64,000 nucleotides of DNA from Bacteroidales bacterium. Its GTDB lineage: Bacteria > Bacteroidota > Bacteroidia > Bacteroidales > GCA-2711565. Positions 26,425 to 36,052 of the stretch are shown here, one piece after another. The stretch is taken from NCBI GenBank assembly GCA_028280405.1, contig JANQLW010000053.1, positions 1-64,000 of the forward strand, given 5' to 3'. The position numbers were made by a program, and so were the translations under genes. A model generated the notes under the pieces. That model was not told the DNA's origin. It did no database searches and was given only the letters and a program-made list of their open reading frames with translations. The stretch's first letter is position 1. Each line of letters opens with the position of its first letter.

Positions 26425-27873
26425 GTGAAAAAGATATTTGTACTGGTCATAAAATCTTACCTGGGTCCTTTAGTAATGACCTTTTTCATATCTCTTTTCA
26501 TTTTAGTGATGCAGTTTTTATGGAAGTATATTGATGATCTGGTTGGAAAAGGTCTGGAATTTCATTTAATTGCAGAACTGATATTTTATGCTTCTGCAAC
26601 TTTTGTCCCTTTGGCATTGCCACTGGCGATCCTGCTCTCATCTCTTATGACTTTCGGAGCATTAGGTGAACATTATGAATTGGTTGCCATGAAAGCTGCA
26701 GGTATCTCTATTCAGAAAATAATGCGCCCTTTAATCATATTATCTATAATAATTAGTCTGAGTGCATTTTATTTTTCCAATAATATTCTTCCCGTTGCCA
26801 ATGTAAAGTTTCATTCACTTTATTGGTCAATTCGAAATAAAAAACTAGCCTTTAATATTAAAGAAGGAATTTTTTATACTGATATGAGTAATTATGTAAT
26901 TCGAGTTGGGAAAAAAGAAAAGGATGATGTTACCATTCATGATGTGATGATTTATGACCATACTGATCGACTTGGAAACACACACGTTACCGTTGCTAAA
27001 TCTGGCCGTATGGAAACCTCTGAAGATGGTTTGTCTGTCATTTTCAGTTTATTTGATGGATATTCGTATAAAGAAAGAAGTGATGTAAGCGGATACCGTA
27101 AAACAAGGCCATTTGAAAAATCAAAGTTTAAAGAACAATATAAAATTTTGGATATCTCAGATTTTGAACTGGATCGCAAGGATGAAAAATTATTTGCAAC
27201 CCATGAGCTTATGCTGAACATTGAACAATTAAACCTTGCAATTGATTCATTAAATAAAGAATATAGTGAACTTACTTCTAAATTTCCTACTCAATATGGT
27301 AGCAGGAATATTATGGATGAAATCCGAAAAGATACGATGCCGATTATAAGCCATCCTGAATTTAAAGACCACATAGCTGATGCAACTTATATGTCGTTTA
27401 ATGAGGGTACTCCGCAAAAAATAATTGATATGGCCAGTCGGAAAGTTCAGCAAAAAATTTCTACACTCAACAGTGCACAACTTGAAAGAGAGAAAAAAGC
27501 TGAAAAGATAAGAAAGCATAAAATCGTATGGCATGAGAAATTCACCTTATCTTTTGCCTGCTTAATATTGTTTTTCATTGGGGCGCCTCTGGGAGCAATA
27601 ATCAGAAAAGGCGGACTTGGATTACCTGTAGTTTTTTCAGTCATCTTTTTCATTATCTACCATATAATTTCTATCACAGGTAAGAAATATGCAGGAGCCG
27701 GGCATATGACTCCTTTTATCGGAATGTGGATTTCTTCTGCAATTTTATTACCCGTTGGTATTTTCTTAACATATAAAGCAACTACCGATGCTCCTTTACT
27801 GGATAAAGATGCCTGGATCAAAGGATTTTTACGTATAAAGAATTTTCCTAAACGGATTTTTAAACGTTCCTAA
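26425..27873 (+). CDS. LptF/LptG (YjgP/YjgQ) family lipopolysaccharide export permease
   Basis: Inner-membrane subunit of the Lpt machine that extracts LPS and passes it to the periplasmic bridge. The topology is three N-terminal helices (about residues 12-35, 50-75, 98-125), a large periplasmic beta-rich domain, and three C-terminal helices beginning at FTLSFACLILFFIGAPLGAI. GAPLGAIIRKGGLGLPV and the N-terminal FFISLFILVMQFLWKYIDDL are family signatures. The start GTG 26425 (483 residues) gives the usual short N-terminus (MKKIFVLVIKSYLGP). Whether it serves as LptF or LptG cannot be told from sequence alone. Confidence 0.88.
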   Translation: MKKIFVLVIKSYLGPLVMTFFISLFILVMQFLWKYIDDLVGKGLEFHLIAELIFYASATFVPLALPLAILLSSLMTFGALGEHYELVAMKAAGISIQKIMRPLIILSIIISLSAFYFSNNILPVANVKFHSLYWSIRNKKLAFNIKEGIFYTDMSNYVIRVGKKEKDDVTIHDVMIYDHTDRLGNTHVTVAKSGRMETSEDGLSVIFSLFDGYSYKERSDVSGYRKTRPFEKSKFKEQYKILDISDFELDRKDEKLFATHELMLNIEQLNLAIDSLNKEYSELTSKFPTQYGSRNIMDEIRKDTMPIISHPEFKDHIADATYMSFNEGTPQKIIDMASRKVQQKISTLNSAQLEREKKAEKIRKHKIVWHEKFTLSFACLILFFIGAPLGAIIRKGGLGLPVVFSVIFFIIYHIISITGKKYAGAGHMTPFIGMWISSAILLPVGIFLTYKATTDAPLLDKDAWIKGFLRIKNFPKRIFKRS

Positions 27874-27928
27874 ATACAAATTTTAATAAGAAACCAAAAT
27901 TTGAAATGGAAATTGACCGGAAAGGTCA

Positions 27929-27936
27929 TACTTTTG
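27929..27936 (+). promoter_or_regulatory. Promoter -7 element before ettA, after a small hairpin
   Basis: TACTTTTG (TAnnTTTG) lies 74 bases before ettA. It directly follows the dyad TGACC-GGAAA-GGTCA (about 27914-27928), which may help end the permease transcript. Confidence 0.4.
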
Positions 27937-28009
27937 TATAATAAAAATTCAGCCATAAGAAAGCTGCATTAAACTTTGAATAACTTATAAATCATACATT
28001 TAAGCAAGC

Positions 28010-29689
28010 ATGTCGGACGATAAAAAGATCATTTTTTCAATGGTGGGCGTAAGTAAAATCTATCCTCCATCAAAACAAATTCTTAAAGATATTTACCTTT
28101 CATTTTATTATGGAGCCAAAATTGGAATTATTGGATTAAACGGCTCCGGTAAATCAAGCCTGTTAAAAATTATAGCCGGAGTTGATAAATCTTATCATGG
28201 AGAAGTGGTATTTTCTCCGGGCTATAATGTAGGATATTTGGAACAGGAACCTCAGCTCGACGATAATAAAACAGTAAAAGAAATTGTTCAGGAAGGTGTT
28301 CAGGAAATTGTAGATATTCTTAAACAATATGAAGAAATTAATAATAAGTTCATGGAACCAATGAATGATGATGAAATGAACAAATTGATTGAAGAGCAAG
28401 GCCGTTTGACTGAATTAATTGAACAAAAAGATGCCTGGGAATTGGATTCCAAACTGGACAGGGCCATGGACGCTCTGAGATGCCCGGAAGCTGATACTCC
28501 AATTAAAAACCTGTCGGGAGGAGAAAGAAGAAGAGTTGCCTTGTGTCGTTTGCTATTATCTGAGCCTGAAATTTTATTACTGGATGAGCCTACCAACCAT
28601 CTGGATGCAGAATCTGTAGAATGGCTTGAAGTTCATCTAAAAAATTATAAAGGAACAGTGATTGCTGTAACTCACGACCGCTACTTTTTGGATAATGTAG
28701 CAGGATGGATCTTAGAACTGGATCGTGGAGAAGGGATTCCATGGAAAGGGAATTATTCTTCATGGCTGGAACAAAAAAGCAAACGTCTGGAAATGGAGCA
28801 AAAAACAGAAAGCCGTCGACAGAAAACATTGGAGCGAGAACTGGAATGGGTACGTATGGCACCTAAAGCCCGACATGCTAAATCCAAAGCCCGTTTATCT
28901 TCTTATGAAAAAATGCTGAATGAAGATGTAAAGCAGAAAGAAGAAAAGTTAGAAATTTTCATACCTAACGGTCCACGTTTAGGGAATGCTGTAATTGAAG
29001 TTCAAAATGTAAAAAAAGCATTTGGAGATAAATTATTATTTGATGATTTAAACTTCATGCTTCCTCCTGCAGGAATAGTTGGCGTTATAGGCCCTAATGG
29101 TGCAGGAAAGACAACTTTATTCCGTTTAATTATGGGAATGGACACACCGGATACAGGATCATTCAAAATTGGAGAAACCGTAAAAGTTGGTTATGTTGAC
29201 CAGGCACATGAAGAAATAGATCCGGAAAAGAATGTCTGGGAAATTATTTCCGGAGGAAATGAACTTATCCCACTTGGTAACAGAACGATGAACTCCCGGG
29301 CTTATGTTTCCAGGTTTAATTTCAGCGGACCGGATCAAGCGAAAAAAGCAGGAGTGCTTTCAGGTGGAGAGAGAAACCGTATGCACCTGGCTATGACCTT
29401 AAAACAGGAAGCAAATGTATTACTACTGGATGAGCCTACCAACGATATTGACGTAAACACTCTCAGGGCACTGGAGGAAGGCCTGGAAAATTTTGCAGGT
29501 TGTGCGGTAATTATTTCTCACGACAGATGGTTTCTGGATAGAGTAGCTACACATATTCTTGCTTTTGAAGGGAATTCACAGGTTTATTTCTTTGAAGGCA
29601 GTTATTCTGAGTATGAAGAAAACCGGAAAAAACGTATGGGTGATGAAGGCCCGAAACGAATCAAATATAAAAAATTAAAAAGCGACTAA
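28010..29689 (+). CDS. ettA: Energy-dependent translational throttle protein EttA (ABC-F)
   Basis: A soluble ABC-F ATPase of 559 residues that binds the ribosomal E site and gates the first elongation step according to ATP/ADP ratio. There are two nucleotide-binding domains: GLNGSGKSSLLK, LSGGERRRVALCRLLL, LLDEPTNHLDA in the first; GPNGAGKTTLF, LSGGERNRMHLAMTL, LLDEPTNDIDV in the second. The long arm insert with EQKDAWELDSKLDRAMDALR before the first LSGGE is typical of EttA. The linker is rich in basic residues. Its stop overlaps the ATG of ogt by one base. Confidence 0.94.
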   Translation: MSDDKKIIFSMVGVSKIYPPSKQILKDIYLSFYYGAKIGIIGLNGSGKSSLLKIIAGVDKSYHGEVVFSPGYNVGYLEQEPQLDDNKTVKEIVQEGVQEIVDILKQYEEINNKFMEPMNDDEMNKLIEEQGRLTELIEQKDAWELDSKLDRAMDALRCPEADTPIKNLSGGERRRVALCRLLLSEPEILLLDEPTNHLDAESVEWLEVHLKNYKGTVIAVTHDRYFLDNVAGWILELDRGEGIPWKGNYSSWLEQKSKRLEMEQKTESRRQKTLERELEWVRMAPKARHAKSKARLSSYEKMLNEDVKQKEEKLEIFIPNGPRLGNAVIEVQNVKKAFGDKLLFDDLNFMLPPAGIVGVIGPNGAGKTTLFRLIMGMDTPDTGSFKIGETVKVGYVDQAHEEIDPEKNVWEIISGGNELIPLGNRTMNSRAYVSRFNFSGPDQAKKAGVLSGGERNRMHLAMTLKQEANVLLLDEPTNDIDVNTLRALEEGLENFAGCAVIISHDRWFLDRVATHILAFEGNSQVYFFEGSYSEYEENRKKRMGDEGPKRIKYKKLKSD

Positions 29690-30174
29690 TGGAAACTACA
29701 GTATGTAAGGCATATTATAAATCTCCAATTGGGATTATTGAAATATCTGCAACTCCAAATGGTATTTGTGGATTGTATTTTGTAAAAAAAGAATTACCTC
29801 ACGGGAAAATTCCTGATATACTGCAAACAGCCGTTAATCAATTAGATGAATATTTTAAGGGAAACCGAAAAGAATTTGATTTAAAACTGGATATTCAGGG
29901 GACAGACTTTCAAAAATTAGTCTGGAATGAATTACTGAAAATTCCTTTTGGTTCTACCAAATCCTATCTGGATATTGCAAAAGTTCTAGGAAATACAAAA
30001 TCACTAAGAGCAGTAGGCAATGCAAACGGAAAAAATAAGATTTCAATTATTATTCCCTGCCACCGTGTAATTGGTTCAAATGGCAACCTGACTGGCTTTG
30101 CAGGAGGGCTGGATAAGAAATCATGGTTATTAAAACATGAATCTGAATTTATTCAAACAAAACTATTTGATTAA
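29689..30174 (+). CDS. ogt: Methylated-DNA--protein-cysteine methyltransferase
   Basis: Suicide repair protein that moves a methyl group from O6-methylguanine to its own cysteine. The acceptor site is IIIPCHRVIGSNGNLTGFAG with Cys near residue 124; VWNELLKIPFGSTKSYLDIA is the helix-turn-helix DNA-binding part. It is 161 residues long, the Ogt/MGMT single-domain form. TAATG overlap with ettA indicates translational coupling; the cupin gene follows after 2 bases. Confidence 0.93.
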   Translation: METTVCKAYYKSPIGIIEISATPNGICGLYFVKKELPHGKIPDILQTAVNQLDEYFKGNRKEFDLKLDIQGTDFQKLVWNELLKIPFGSTKSYLDIAKVLGNTKSLRAVGNANGKNKISIIIPCHRVIGSNGNLTGFAGGLDKKSWLLKHESEFIQTKLFD

Positions 30175-30176
30175 TT

Positions 30177-30662
30177 ATGATAAAAATAAATAAAGGACTT
30201 ATCGATCCAATCGTAAAGCAAGGGAAAGAATCAGATAGAAAACGGAAAAATTTTAACTTCCATCCTGAAGCATCAGACCCTATGCATCGGATGATACATG
30301 CATCAAATATAGGAACCTATGTACAGCCACATAAGCATGAAAACCCTGACAAGACAGAAGCATTTATTATTCTGCAGGGTAAAATTCTTTTAGTTGAATT
30401 TGATGATGAAGGTAATATAACAGATCATTTTATTATGGATGCAGCAAAAGGGAATTACGGGGTTGAAGTGCCTCCAAGGCATTGGCATATGTTAATCACA
30501 TTGGAAAACGATACTGTATTTTATGAAGTAAAAAACGGACCATGGGATCCTTCTGATGACAAATTTTTTGCTCCCTGGGCCCCATCGGAAGGAGACAAAG
30601 AATGTCAGGCATATATTCAGCAAGTTCTGGATAAGCTGGATCTTTCCATTCCAAAGAATTAA
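30177..30662 (+). CDS. WbuC-family cupin metalloprotein
   Basis: A 161-residue single-domain cupin. The metal-binding residues are in [17 protein letters not shown] (two His and one Glu) and PPRHWHM (two His), on adjacent strands of the barrel. The pattern [17 protein letters not shown] matches the WbuC-type family, named for a gene in O-antigen clusters, but no O-antigen genes are present here. The catalytic role is unknown. It is the last gene of the ettA-ogt-cupin operon; hisS follows with its own promoter. Confidence 0.8.
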   Translation: MIKINKGLIDPIVKQGKESDRKRKNFNFHPEASDPMHRMIHASNIGTYVQPHKHENPDKTEAFIILQGKILLVEFDDEGNITDHFIMDAAKGNYGVEVPPRHWHMLITLENDTVFYEVKNGPWDPSDDKFFAPWAPSEGDKECQAYIQQVLDKLDLSIPKN

Positions 30663-30673
30663 TCCTATTTTTG
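30643..30673 (+). promoter_or_regulatory. Promoter for hisS
   Basis: TTTC (30643-30646) and TATTTTTG (30666-30673) are separated by 19 bases, a good match to the Bacteroidota promoter with one mismatch in the -33 box. It lies at the end of the cupin gene and covers the TTG at 30671, so translation should begin at ATG 30710. Confidence 0.6.
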
Positions 30674-30709
30674 CAAAACAATTATTCATTATTAAACTTT
30701 AAATTCTCA

Positions 30710-32071
30710 ATGGCTCAAAAACCAAGTATCCCAAAAGGAACAAGAGATTTTTCTCCTGTTGAAATGACCCGAAGAAATTACATCTTTGACACCATAAAAG
30801 ATGTTTTCAGATTGTTCGGTTATCAACCCATTGAAACTCCGGCTATGGAGAATCTATCAACTTTACTGGGGAAATATGGAGAGGAAGGAGATAAACTTCT
30901 ATTCAAAGTTTTAAACTCGGGAGATTTTCTTAAAAAAGTAAATGCACAGGATTTTCAGGAGAAAAACTTAAATAAACTTGCCATACAGCTTTCTGAAAAG
31001 GGTTTAAAATATGATTTAACGGTTCCTTTTGCCCGCTTTGTTGTTCAGCATAGAAATGAAATCAGTTTTCCATTCAAAAGATATCAGATACAACCTGTGT
31101 GGAGAGCTGACCGGCCACAAAAGGGCAGATATCGTGAATTTTATCAATGTGATGTAGATGTAATTGGTAGTAACTCCCTTTTAAATGAAGTAGAACTTAT
31201 CCAAATCATTGATGAAGTATTTGGATGTTTAAAAGTGAATACCGAAGTAAAAATCAATAACCGAAAAATATTAGCCGGAATTGTCGAAGTTATCGGGGAA
31301 CAGGAAAGAATTATTGATATCACTGTTGCTATTGACAAGCTGGACAAAATAGGCTTGGAAAAAGTAAATGAAGAACTTCGTTCCAAAGGAGTTTCCGAAG
31401 AAGCAATAAATAAGCTACAACCGATTATTTTATTGGAAGGAAGCATGAAAGAAAAGTTTGAAAGTCTTACGGAACTTCTGGCTAATTCTGAAATAGGGAT
31501 GAACGGGGTTGAGGAATTAAAAATTGTTTTTGATCACCTGGAAAACCTTAAGCTTAAAACCAGATGCGAATTAGACCTGACTTTAGCCAGAGGGTTGAAT
31601 TATTATACAGGAGCCATCATAGAAGTTAAAGCTTTAGATGTAAAAATAGGCAGTATTTGCGGGGGCGGACGATATGATAACCTAACCGGAATATTTGGGT
31701 TACCGGATGTATCAGGCGTTGGAATTTCTTTTGGAGCCGATCGTATTTATGATGTATTAAATGAATTAAATCTATATCCGGATGGTGAACAGTTCAATAC
31801 AAAATTGATGTTTGTAAACTTCGGTGAGAAAGAAGCCGCACATTGCTTACAATTAATTACTGAAATCCGCAAACATAATATTAGTGCCGAACTATTTCCT
31901 GATAATGCTAAAATGAAAAAACAAATGAACTATGCCAATTCAAAAGGGATTTCTTATGTGGCATTAATTGGAGAATCCGAAATTGAACAAAATGTAATCA
32001 CTTTGAAGAATATGCAAAGTGGAGAACAGAAAACAGTTACCATTGAAGAACTGATAAAAGAGTTAAGCTAA
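30710..32071 (+). CDS. hisS: Histidyl-tRNA synthetase
   Basis: Charges tRNA-His; class II synthetase. Motif 1 is [11 protein letters not shown] with [20 protein letters not shown]; motif 2 is [35 protein letters not shown] and CGGGRYDNL are the histidine-binding loops; motif 3 is [12 protein letters not shown]. The C-terminal anticodon-binding domain starts near residue 365 ([11 protein letters not shown]). The start is ATG 30710, giving [14 protein letters not shown], 453 residues. Confidence 0.95.
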   Translation: MAQKPSIPKGTRDFSPVEMTRRNYIFDTIKDVFRLFGYQPIETPAMENLSTLLGKYGEEGDKLLFKVLNSGDFLKKVNAQDFQEKNLNKLAIQLSEKGLKYDLTVPFARFVVQHRNEISFPFKRYQIQPVWRADRPQKGRYREFYQCDVDVIGSNSLLNEVELIQIIDEVFGCLKVNTEVKINNRKILAGIVEVIGEQERIIDITVAIDKLDKIGLEKVNEELRSKGVSEEAINKLQPIILLEGSMKEKFESLTELLANSEIGMNGVEELKIVFDHLENLKLKTRCELDLTLARGLNYYTGAIIEVKALDVKIGSICGGGRYDNLTGIFGLPDVSGVGISFGADRIYDVLNELNLYPDGEQFNTKLMFVNFGEKEAAHCLQLITEIRKHNISAELFPDNAKMKKQMNYANSKGISYVALIGESEIEQNVITLKNMQSGEQKTVTIEELIKELS

Positions 32072-32111
32072 AGACAAAATTTACTTCCTTCCAATTTCTA
32101 AATAAAAAACT

Positions 32112-32119
32112 TATTTTTG
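32112..32119 (+). promoter_or_regulatory. Possible -7 element very close to the start codon
   Basis: TATTTTTG (TAnnTTTG) ends only 4 bases before ATG 32124. If real, the mRNA would have almost no leader. It may be a chance match. Confidence 0.3.
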
Positions 32120-32123
32120 TTAT

Positions 32124-32903
32124 ATGGATAAGTTTGGCAATGTAGAAATAAGAGTTCTAGGGAAAAAAGGAAATCTTAAATTATCTCCTGATAATTATGA
32201 TATTAAGGAGATTATTTCTATGCTATATAATATAGAAGATCTACTTTACCCTATTAACAAAAAAGAAAGACCACTAATAACGTATGACATCCAAGAGGGT
32301 TCTGTGAAACATGTCTTTAAAACAAGCCTTCAGGCAATTATTGGATTTAGTGCCATTTTAGCTCAAATCCAAAAATCAAATTCAATTGATTTTTTGGAGT
32401 TAAAAACAGCGCAAGCAATTGAAAACATTCAAAATTTCTCCTACCAAAAAGATTATGAATTTGAAATTAAAACATCTTTAGAAAAAGATACAGTATTAAC
32501 TATTTCTCCCCAATCAAATTATTTAAGAACAGAAAATTTATGGGCTGATGCTGAACTTTACTTCTATGGTTTATTAACAAATGCAGGAGGGAAAAGTAGA
32601 ATAAATATCGATTTAGATACTGAGGAGTTTGGATCTTTAACTATTGATACGGAAAAAGATTTTTTAAAAGACCAAGAAGATAATTTATTATATAAAAAAT
32701 ATGGAGTAAGGGTTATTGGTAAACAAAATGTTGAGACAGGAGAAATAAACAAGAGAACACTTAAACTTTTACAACTCATTGACTTTTCTCCAAAATACGA
32801 TGATTCATATTTAAATTCATTAATTGAAAAAGCTAAAAATAAATGGAAAGGAGTTGATGCAGATGATTGGCTTTCAAATTTAAGAGGTAGTTATGACGCA
32901 TAG
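32124..32903 (+). CDS. Uncharacterised protein overlapping a PIN-domain gene; candidate antitoxin
   Basis: A 259-residue soluble protein I do not recognise by family. It is alpha/beta in appearance: N-terminal strands (NVEIRVLGKKGNLKL), a helix (IKEIISMLYNIEDLL), then TYDIQEGSVKHVFKTSLQAI, a central helix bundle and a strand-rich part, and a C-terminal KWKGVDADDWLSNLRGSYDA. That tail, an acidic-aromatic helix ending LRGxY, resembles toxin-wrapping C-termini of antitoxins. Its last 11 bases overlap the ATG of a PIN-domain gene in another frame, typical of translationally coupled toxin-antitoxin pairs. At 259 residues it is large for an antitoxin. The role is inferred from context only. Confidence 0.5.
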   Translation: MDKFGNVEIRVLGKKGNLKLSPDNYDIKEIISMLYNIEDLLYPINKKERPLITYDIQEGSVKHVFKTSLQAIIGFSAILAQIQKSNSIDFLELKTAQAIENIQNFSYQKDYEFEIKTSLEKDTVLTISPQSNYLRTENLWADAELYFYGLLTNAGGKSRINIDLDTEEFGSLTIDTEKDFLKDQEDNLLYKKYGVRVIGKQNVETGEINKRTLKLLQLIDFSPKYDDSYLNSLIEKAKNKWKGVDADDWLSNLRGSYDA

Positions 32904-33110
32904 TGTTTTATTAGATACAAGTTTTTTTATAAGACTACTTAATGACAATGATAGTCTTCATAAAAATGCCAGAGATTACTTCAAATATTTTCTTGAAAAT
33001 GATATTACCTTAAAAATTTCTACAATTTCCATAGCAGAATAAAACCTAGTTTTAATATTATTGATATAAATATTCCATATCATCAAACTTTCGGGATATT
33101 AGACTTATAA
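32893..33110 (+). pseudogene. Truncated PIN-domain RNase (toxin) gene
   Basis: From ATG 32893 the frame reads HSVLLDTSFFIRLLNDNDSL and continues to ISTISIAE, stopping at 33040. VLLDTSFF carries the first catalytic Asp of PIN domains and SIAE the conserved Glu. In the next frame the text runs KPSFNIIDINIP and stops at 33108-33110. A frameshift plus loss of roughly 60-80 residues (the third and fourth acidic positions) leaves it inactive. The start codon lies inside the preceding gene. Confidence 0.75.
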
Positions 33111-34133
33111 CAACTCCCTTCTCAATTCAAGAATTTGCTCATAGGTAAGCAACTTGAGCTTACCTATTTTTTTCCCATACAACAATACTTTCAAGCTAAA
33201 TACCAATACTTCAATCCTATCATACAAATTGAATAATGATTCTCCAATAACCACAATATTACCATCTTTAAACAATTGAATTGGAGAGTTTGTATTTAAT
33301 GCATTTAAATATTCCGGAATTTTATCATGATTAAAAGCCTCTTCAATAAACACCGGATTTCTTAAAAGAAGAAAACATTCCGGAATCAAAGAAGCATAAT
33401 ACTTATCATTTGAATTGGCAAGATCACAATATAAATTATGTTTAAAGACGGCATAATATTCTCCTGAATTAATTTGTTCAATCTTTAATTTTTCTTCTTT
33501 AATACTTAAGAAGAAAACAATCCGTTTTTGATAGTATTCAAGGGTTTCCGCCTTTTCAACAGTAAATTTATGGTCAAGATTCGTTATTGAGTATATCCCT
33601 AATAAAATCTGCAATTGTTTTTCCAGCTTTTCAATTTTTTTTGCTGCTTCAAAAATTTCACTTCCATAAGCAATGATACCATGGTTTTGCATCAATACAC
33701 ATTCTGTCCCGGATTGAAATGCCCTGATGATGTTTTCTCCCAATTTTTCACTCCCGGGAATGGCATATTCAGCATATCCCAAATCCAGCTCATCCATAAT
33801 ACTTTTTAAATGCTTATCATCAGGATGAATACAACTTAAAGCCACTAGGGCAGGCGGATGTAAATGGCATACTGCCTTTACTTCAGGATCGTTTTCATAA
33901 ATAGCTAAATGAAAAGGGAATTCCATGGAAGGCTTGTACTCTCCTATCCATTCATTGTTTTTTAAACAAGCAAACTGATTTGGTTTCAGGAAACCTTTGT
34001 CTATTTGTGATGGGCTGATCCAGATATTATCATCCTCATCTTTTTGTGAGATGTTACCACCCGATGCAGTAGTAAAGCCATTCATGTATAAATCACGAAT
34101 ACAATTGCTAAGTATTTCTGGAGTTTTATTCAT
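33105..34133 (-). CDS. Class II aldolase/adducin-family protein with extra C-terminal domain
   Basis: A 342-residue protein. Residues about 1-215 form a zinc-dependent class II aldolase domain: TTASGGNISQK, HLHPPALVALSC (two zinc His), and LMQNHGIIAYG (third His). Family members cleave or epimerise sugar phosphates such as fuculose 1-phosphate. The last roughly 125 residues (KIEQINSGEYYAVF onward, with LNALNTNSPIQLFKDGNIVV) are not part of the standard domain and look like a separate alpha/beta unit. The gene is single, convergent with the PIN remnant and divergent from hutH. The substrate is not evident. Confidence 0.78.
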   Translation of the reverse strand: MNKTPEILSNCIRDLYMNGFTTASGGNISQKDEDDNIWISPSQIDKGFLKPNQFACLKNNEWIGEYKPSMEFPFHLAIYENDPEVKAVCHLHPPALVALSCIHPDDKHLKSIMDELDLGYAEYAIPGSEKLGENIIRAFQSGTECVLMQNHGIIAYGSEIFEAAKKIEKLEKQLQILLGIYSITNLDHKFTVEKAETLEYYQKRIVFFLSIKEEKLKIEQINSGEYYAVFKHNLYCDLANSNDKYYASLIPECFLLLRNPVFIEEAFNHDKIPEYLNALNTNSPIQLFKDGNIVVIGESLFNLYDRIEVLVFSLKVLLYGKKIGKLKLLTYEQILELRRELL

Positions 34134-34410
34134 TAATCAAACTCTTATTCAAATACAAAATAAATTATTTTTTATTTAGCATTGAATTTAAATTATTTAT
34201 ACTTTTACACTCGAGAAATTTACCACGATGAATTGGGTACTAAAATTTAAAATAAAAGTTAATCGTACCGCACTTTGTTAAAAAGTGTTTTCTGACTTAT
34301 CCTTCCGGGTATTTTCTTAATCCTCATTTCATTTATTATTACGCCTGCTTTACTGCCCGGAAAGTATAAACTTACTGTACTTATTTATTTTTATTTAACA
34401 AGAAATTACC

Positions 34411-35928
34411 ATGAAAACACATTTTATTAGCCCTGAAAAACTAACCTACAAATCAATTTATAACATTTTAAAAGGAAATTACAAATTAGAATTATCCGAA
34501 GAATCAACTAAAAGGATCAATCACTGCCGCGAATATCTTGACAACAAAATGCAATCGTCTGACGATCCGATTTATGGTATTAATACAGGATTCGGTTCTT
34601 TATGCAATATTAAGATCTCCAAAGATGAATTAAGCACATTACAGTCAAACCTTGTAAAATCACATGCCTGTGGTGTTGGAGAAGAAGTTCCTCAGGAAAT
34701 TGTAAAACTGATGTTGCTATTAAAAATACAATCTCTTTCTTACGGACATTCAGGAGTACAGCTTATTACAGTACAACGCTTAATTCAGTTCTTCAACAAT
34801 GACATTATTCCGGTTGTTTACCAATTAGGTTCACTGGGAGCCTCAGGAGATTTATCTCCATTGGCACATATGTCACTTCCCCTTTTAGGATTAGGGAATG
34901 TTTATTATAAAGGGGAAAAAATTACTACTGAAGAGGTCTATAAGGAATTAGGATGGGAACCTATAACTCTTCGTTCTAAAGAAGGCTTGGCTTTACTTAA
35001 CGGAACTCAATTTATGAGTGCTTATGGAGTGTATAGCTTGATCAAAACATTCAGATTATCCCAATTAGCAGATATCATCAGTGCTGTTTCTTTTGAAGCA
35101 TTTGACGGGAGAATTGAACCTTTTAATGATTTGGTTCACCAGATTCGTTTCCATCAGGGACAAATAAATACGGCTAAACGTTTTCGCATGTTATTGGAAG
35201 GAAGTGAAATTACAAACCAGGAAAAAGAACATGTTCAGGATCCTTATTCTTTCCGTTGTATTCCTCAGGTACATGGAGCTTCAAAAGATTCCATCAACTA
35301 TGTTTCTTATGTATTCTCTTGTGAGATCAATGCAGTAACCGACAATCCAACTATTTTTCCTGATGAAGATATCATCATATCGGGTGGTAATTTCCACGGA
35401 CAACCTTTGGCTTTGGCACTTGACAATTTGGCCATTGCATTATCTGAGCTGGGAAATATCTCAGAAAGAAGAACCTATCAATTATTAGCAGGAAAAAGAA
35501 ACCTTCCTCCTTTCCTTGTTGCTAAACCAGGATTAAATTCAGGATTTATGATTCCGCAATATACTGCAGCATCTATTGTAAATCAAAATAAACAATTATG
35601 TATGCCTTGTTCCGTAGATTCAATTGAATCATCACAAGGACAGGAAGACCATGTTAGTATGGGTGCAAATTCGGCGACCAAAGCATACAGAGTGGTACAA
35701 AATTTAGAAAGAATTTTAGCCATTGAATTATTTAATGCAGCACAGGCATTGGAATTCAGAAGGCCAAAAAAATCTTCTCCATTTATTGAAGAATTCGTAG
35801 AAGGATATCGTAACAATGTATCATTCATCAAAAATGATAAAGTAATGAACGATGAGATTAACAAATCTGTCGAATACATTAAAAGTGTTCCTTTAAATAT
35901 ACCTTCAGCATTAAGAGAAGATGTATAA
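34411..35928 (+). CDS. hutH: Histidine ammonia-lyase
   Basis: Removes ammonia from histidine to give urocanate using the self-made MIO cofactor. The MIO tripeptide is in GSLGASGDLSPLAHM (Ala-Ser-Gly, about residue 144-146). YGINTGFGSL carries the catalytic Tyr; NLVKSHACGVGE, VQDPYSFRCIPQVHGA and GQEDHVSMGA match histidine-type rather than phenylalanine/tyrosine-type lyases. It has 505 residues. A second lyase follows 125 bases downstream, but no urocanase or other hut gene is present in the window. Confidence 0.88.
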   Translation: MKTHFISPEKLTYKSIYNILKGNYKLELSEESTKRINHCREYLDNKMQSSDDPIYGINTGFGSLCNIKISKDELSTLQSNLVKSHACGVGEEVPQEIVKLMLLLKIQSLSYGHSGVQLITVQRLIQFFNNDIIPVVYQLGSLGASGDLSPLAHMSLPLLGLGNVYYKGEKITTEEVYKELGWEPITLRSKEGLALLNGTQFMSAYGVYSLIKTFRLSQLADIISAVSFEAFDGRIEPFNDLVHQIRFHQGQINTAKRFRMLLEGSEITNQEKEHVQDPYSFRCIPQVHGASKDSINYVSYVFSCEINAVTDNPTIFPDEDIIISGGNFHGQPLALALDNLAIALSELGNISERRTYQLLAGKRNLPPFLVAKPGLNSGFMIPQYTAASIVNQNKQLCMPCSVDSIESSQGQEDHVSMGANSATKAYRVVQNLERILAIELFNAAQALEFRRPKKSSPFIEEFVEGYRNNVSFIKNDKVMNDEINKSVEYIKSVPLNIPSALREDV

Positions 35929-35959
35929 AGCAAAAATGAAATTTAATTAGCTATAAATC

Positions 35960-36044
35960 GTGTTCAGGTGTTTATGTATTTACGTGTTTGATTAGATGCT
36001 CTAACTACAACAGGCAAAACACAAACGCTAAAACACACAAAAAC
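35960..36044. repeat. Imperfect inverted repeat of GTGTTTA words between the lyase genes
   Basis: Left arm words GTGTTTATGTATTTACGTG (about 35969-35987) face a right arm, about 36011-36044, whose complement reads GTGTTTTAGCGTTTGTG. It fills most of the gap between the two ammonia-lyases and ends close to the second ATG. Related words occur at 25589-25622. Confidence 0.55.
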
Positions 36045-36052
36045 AAAAACTT

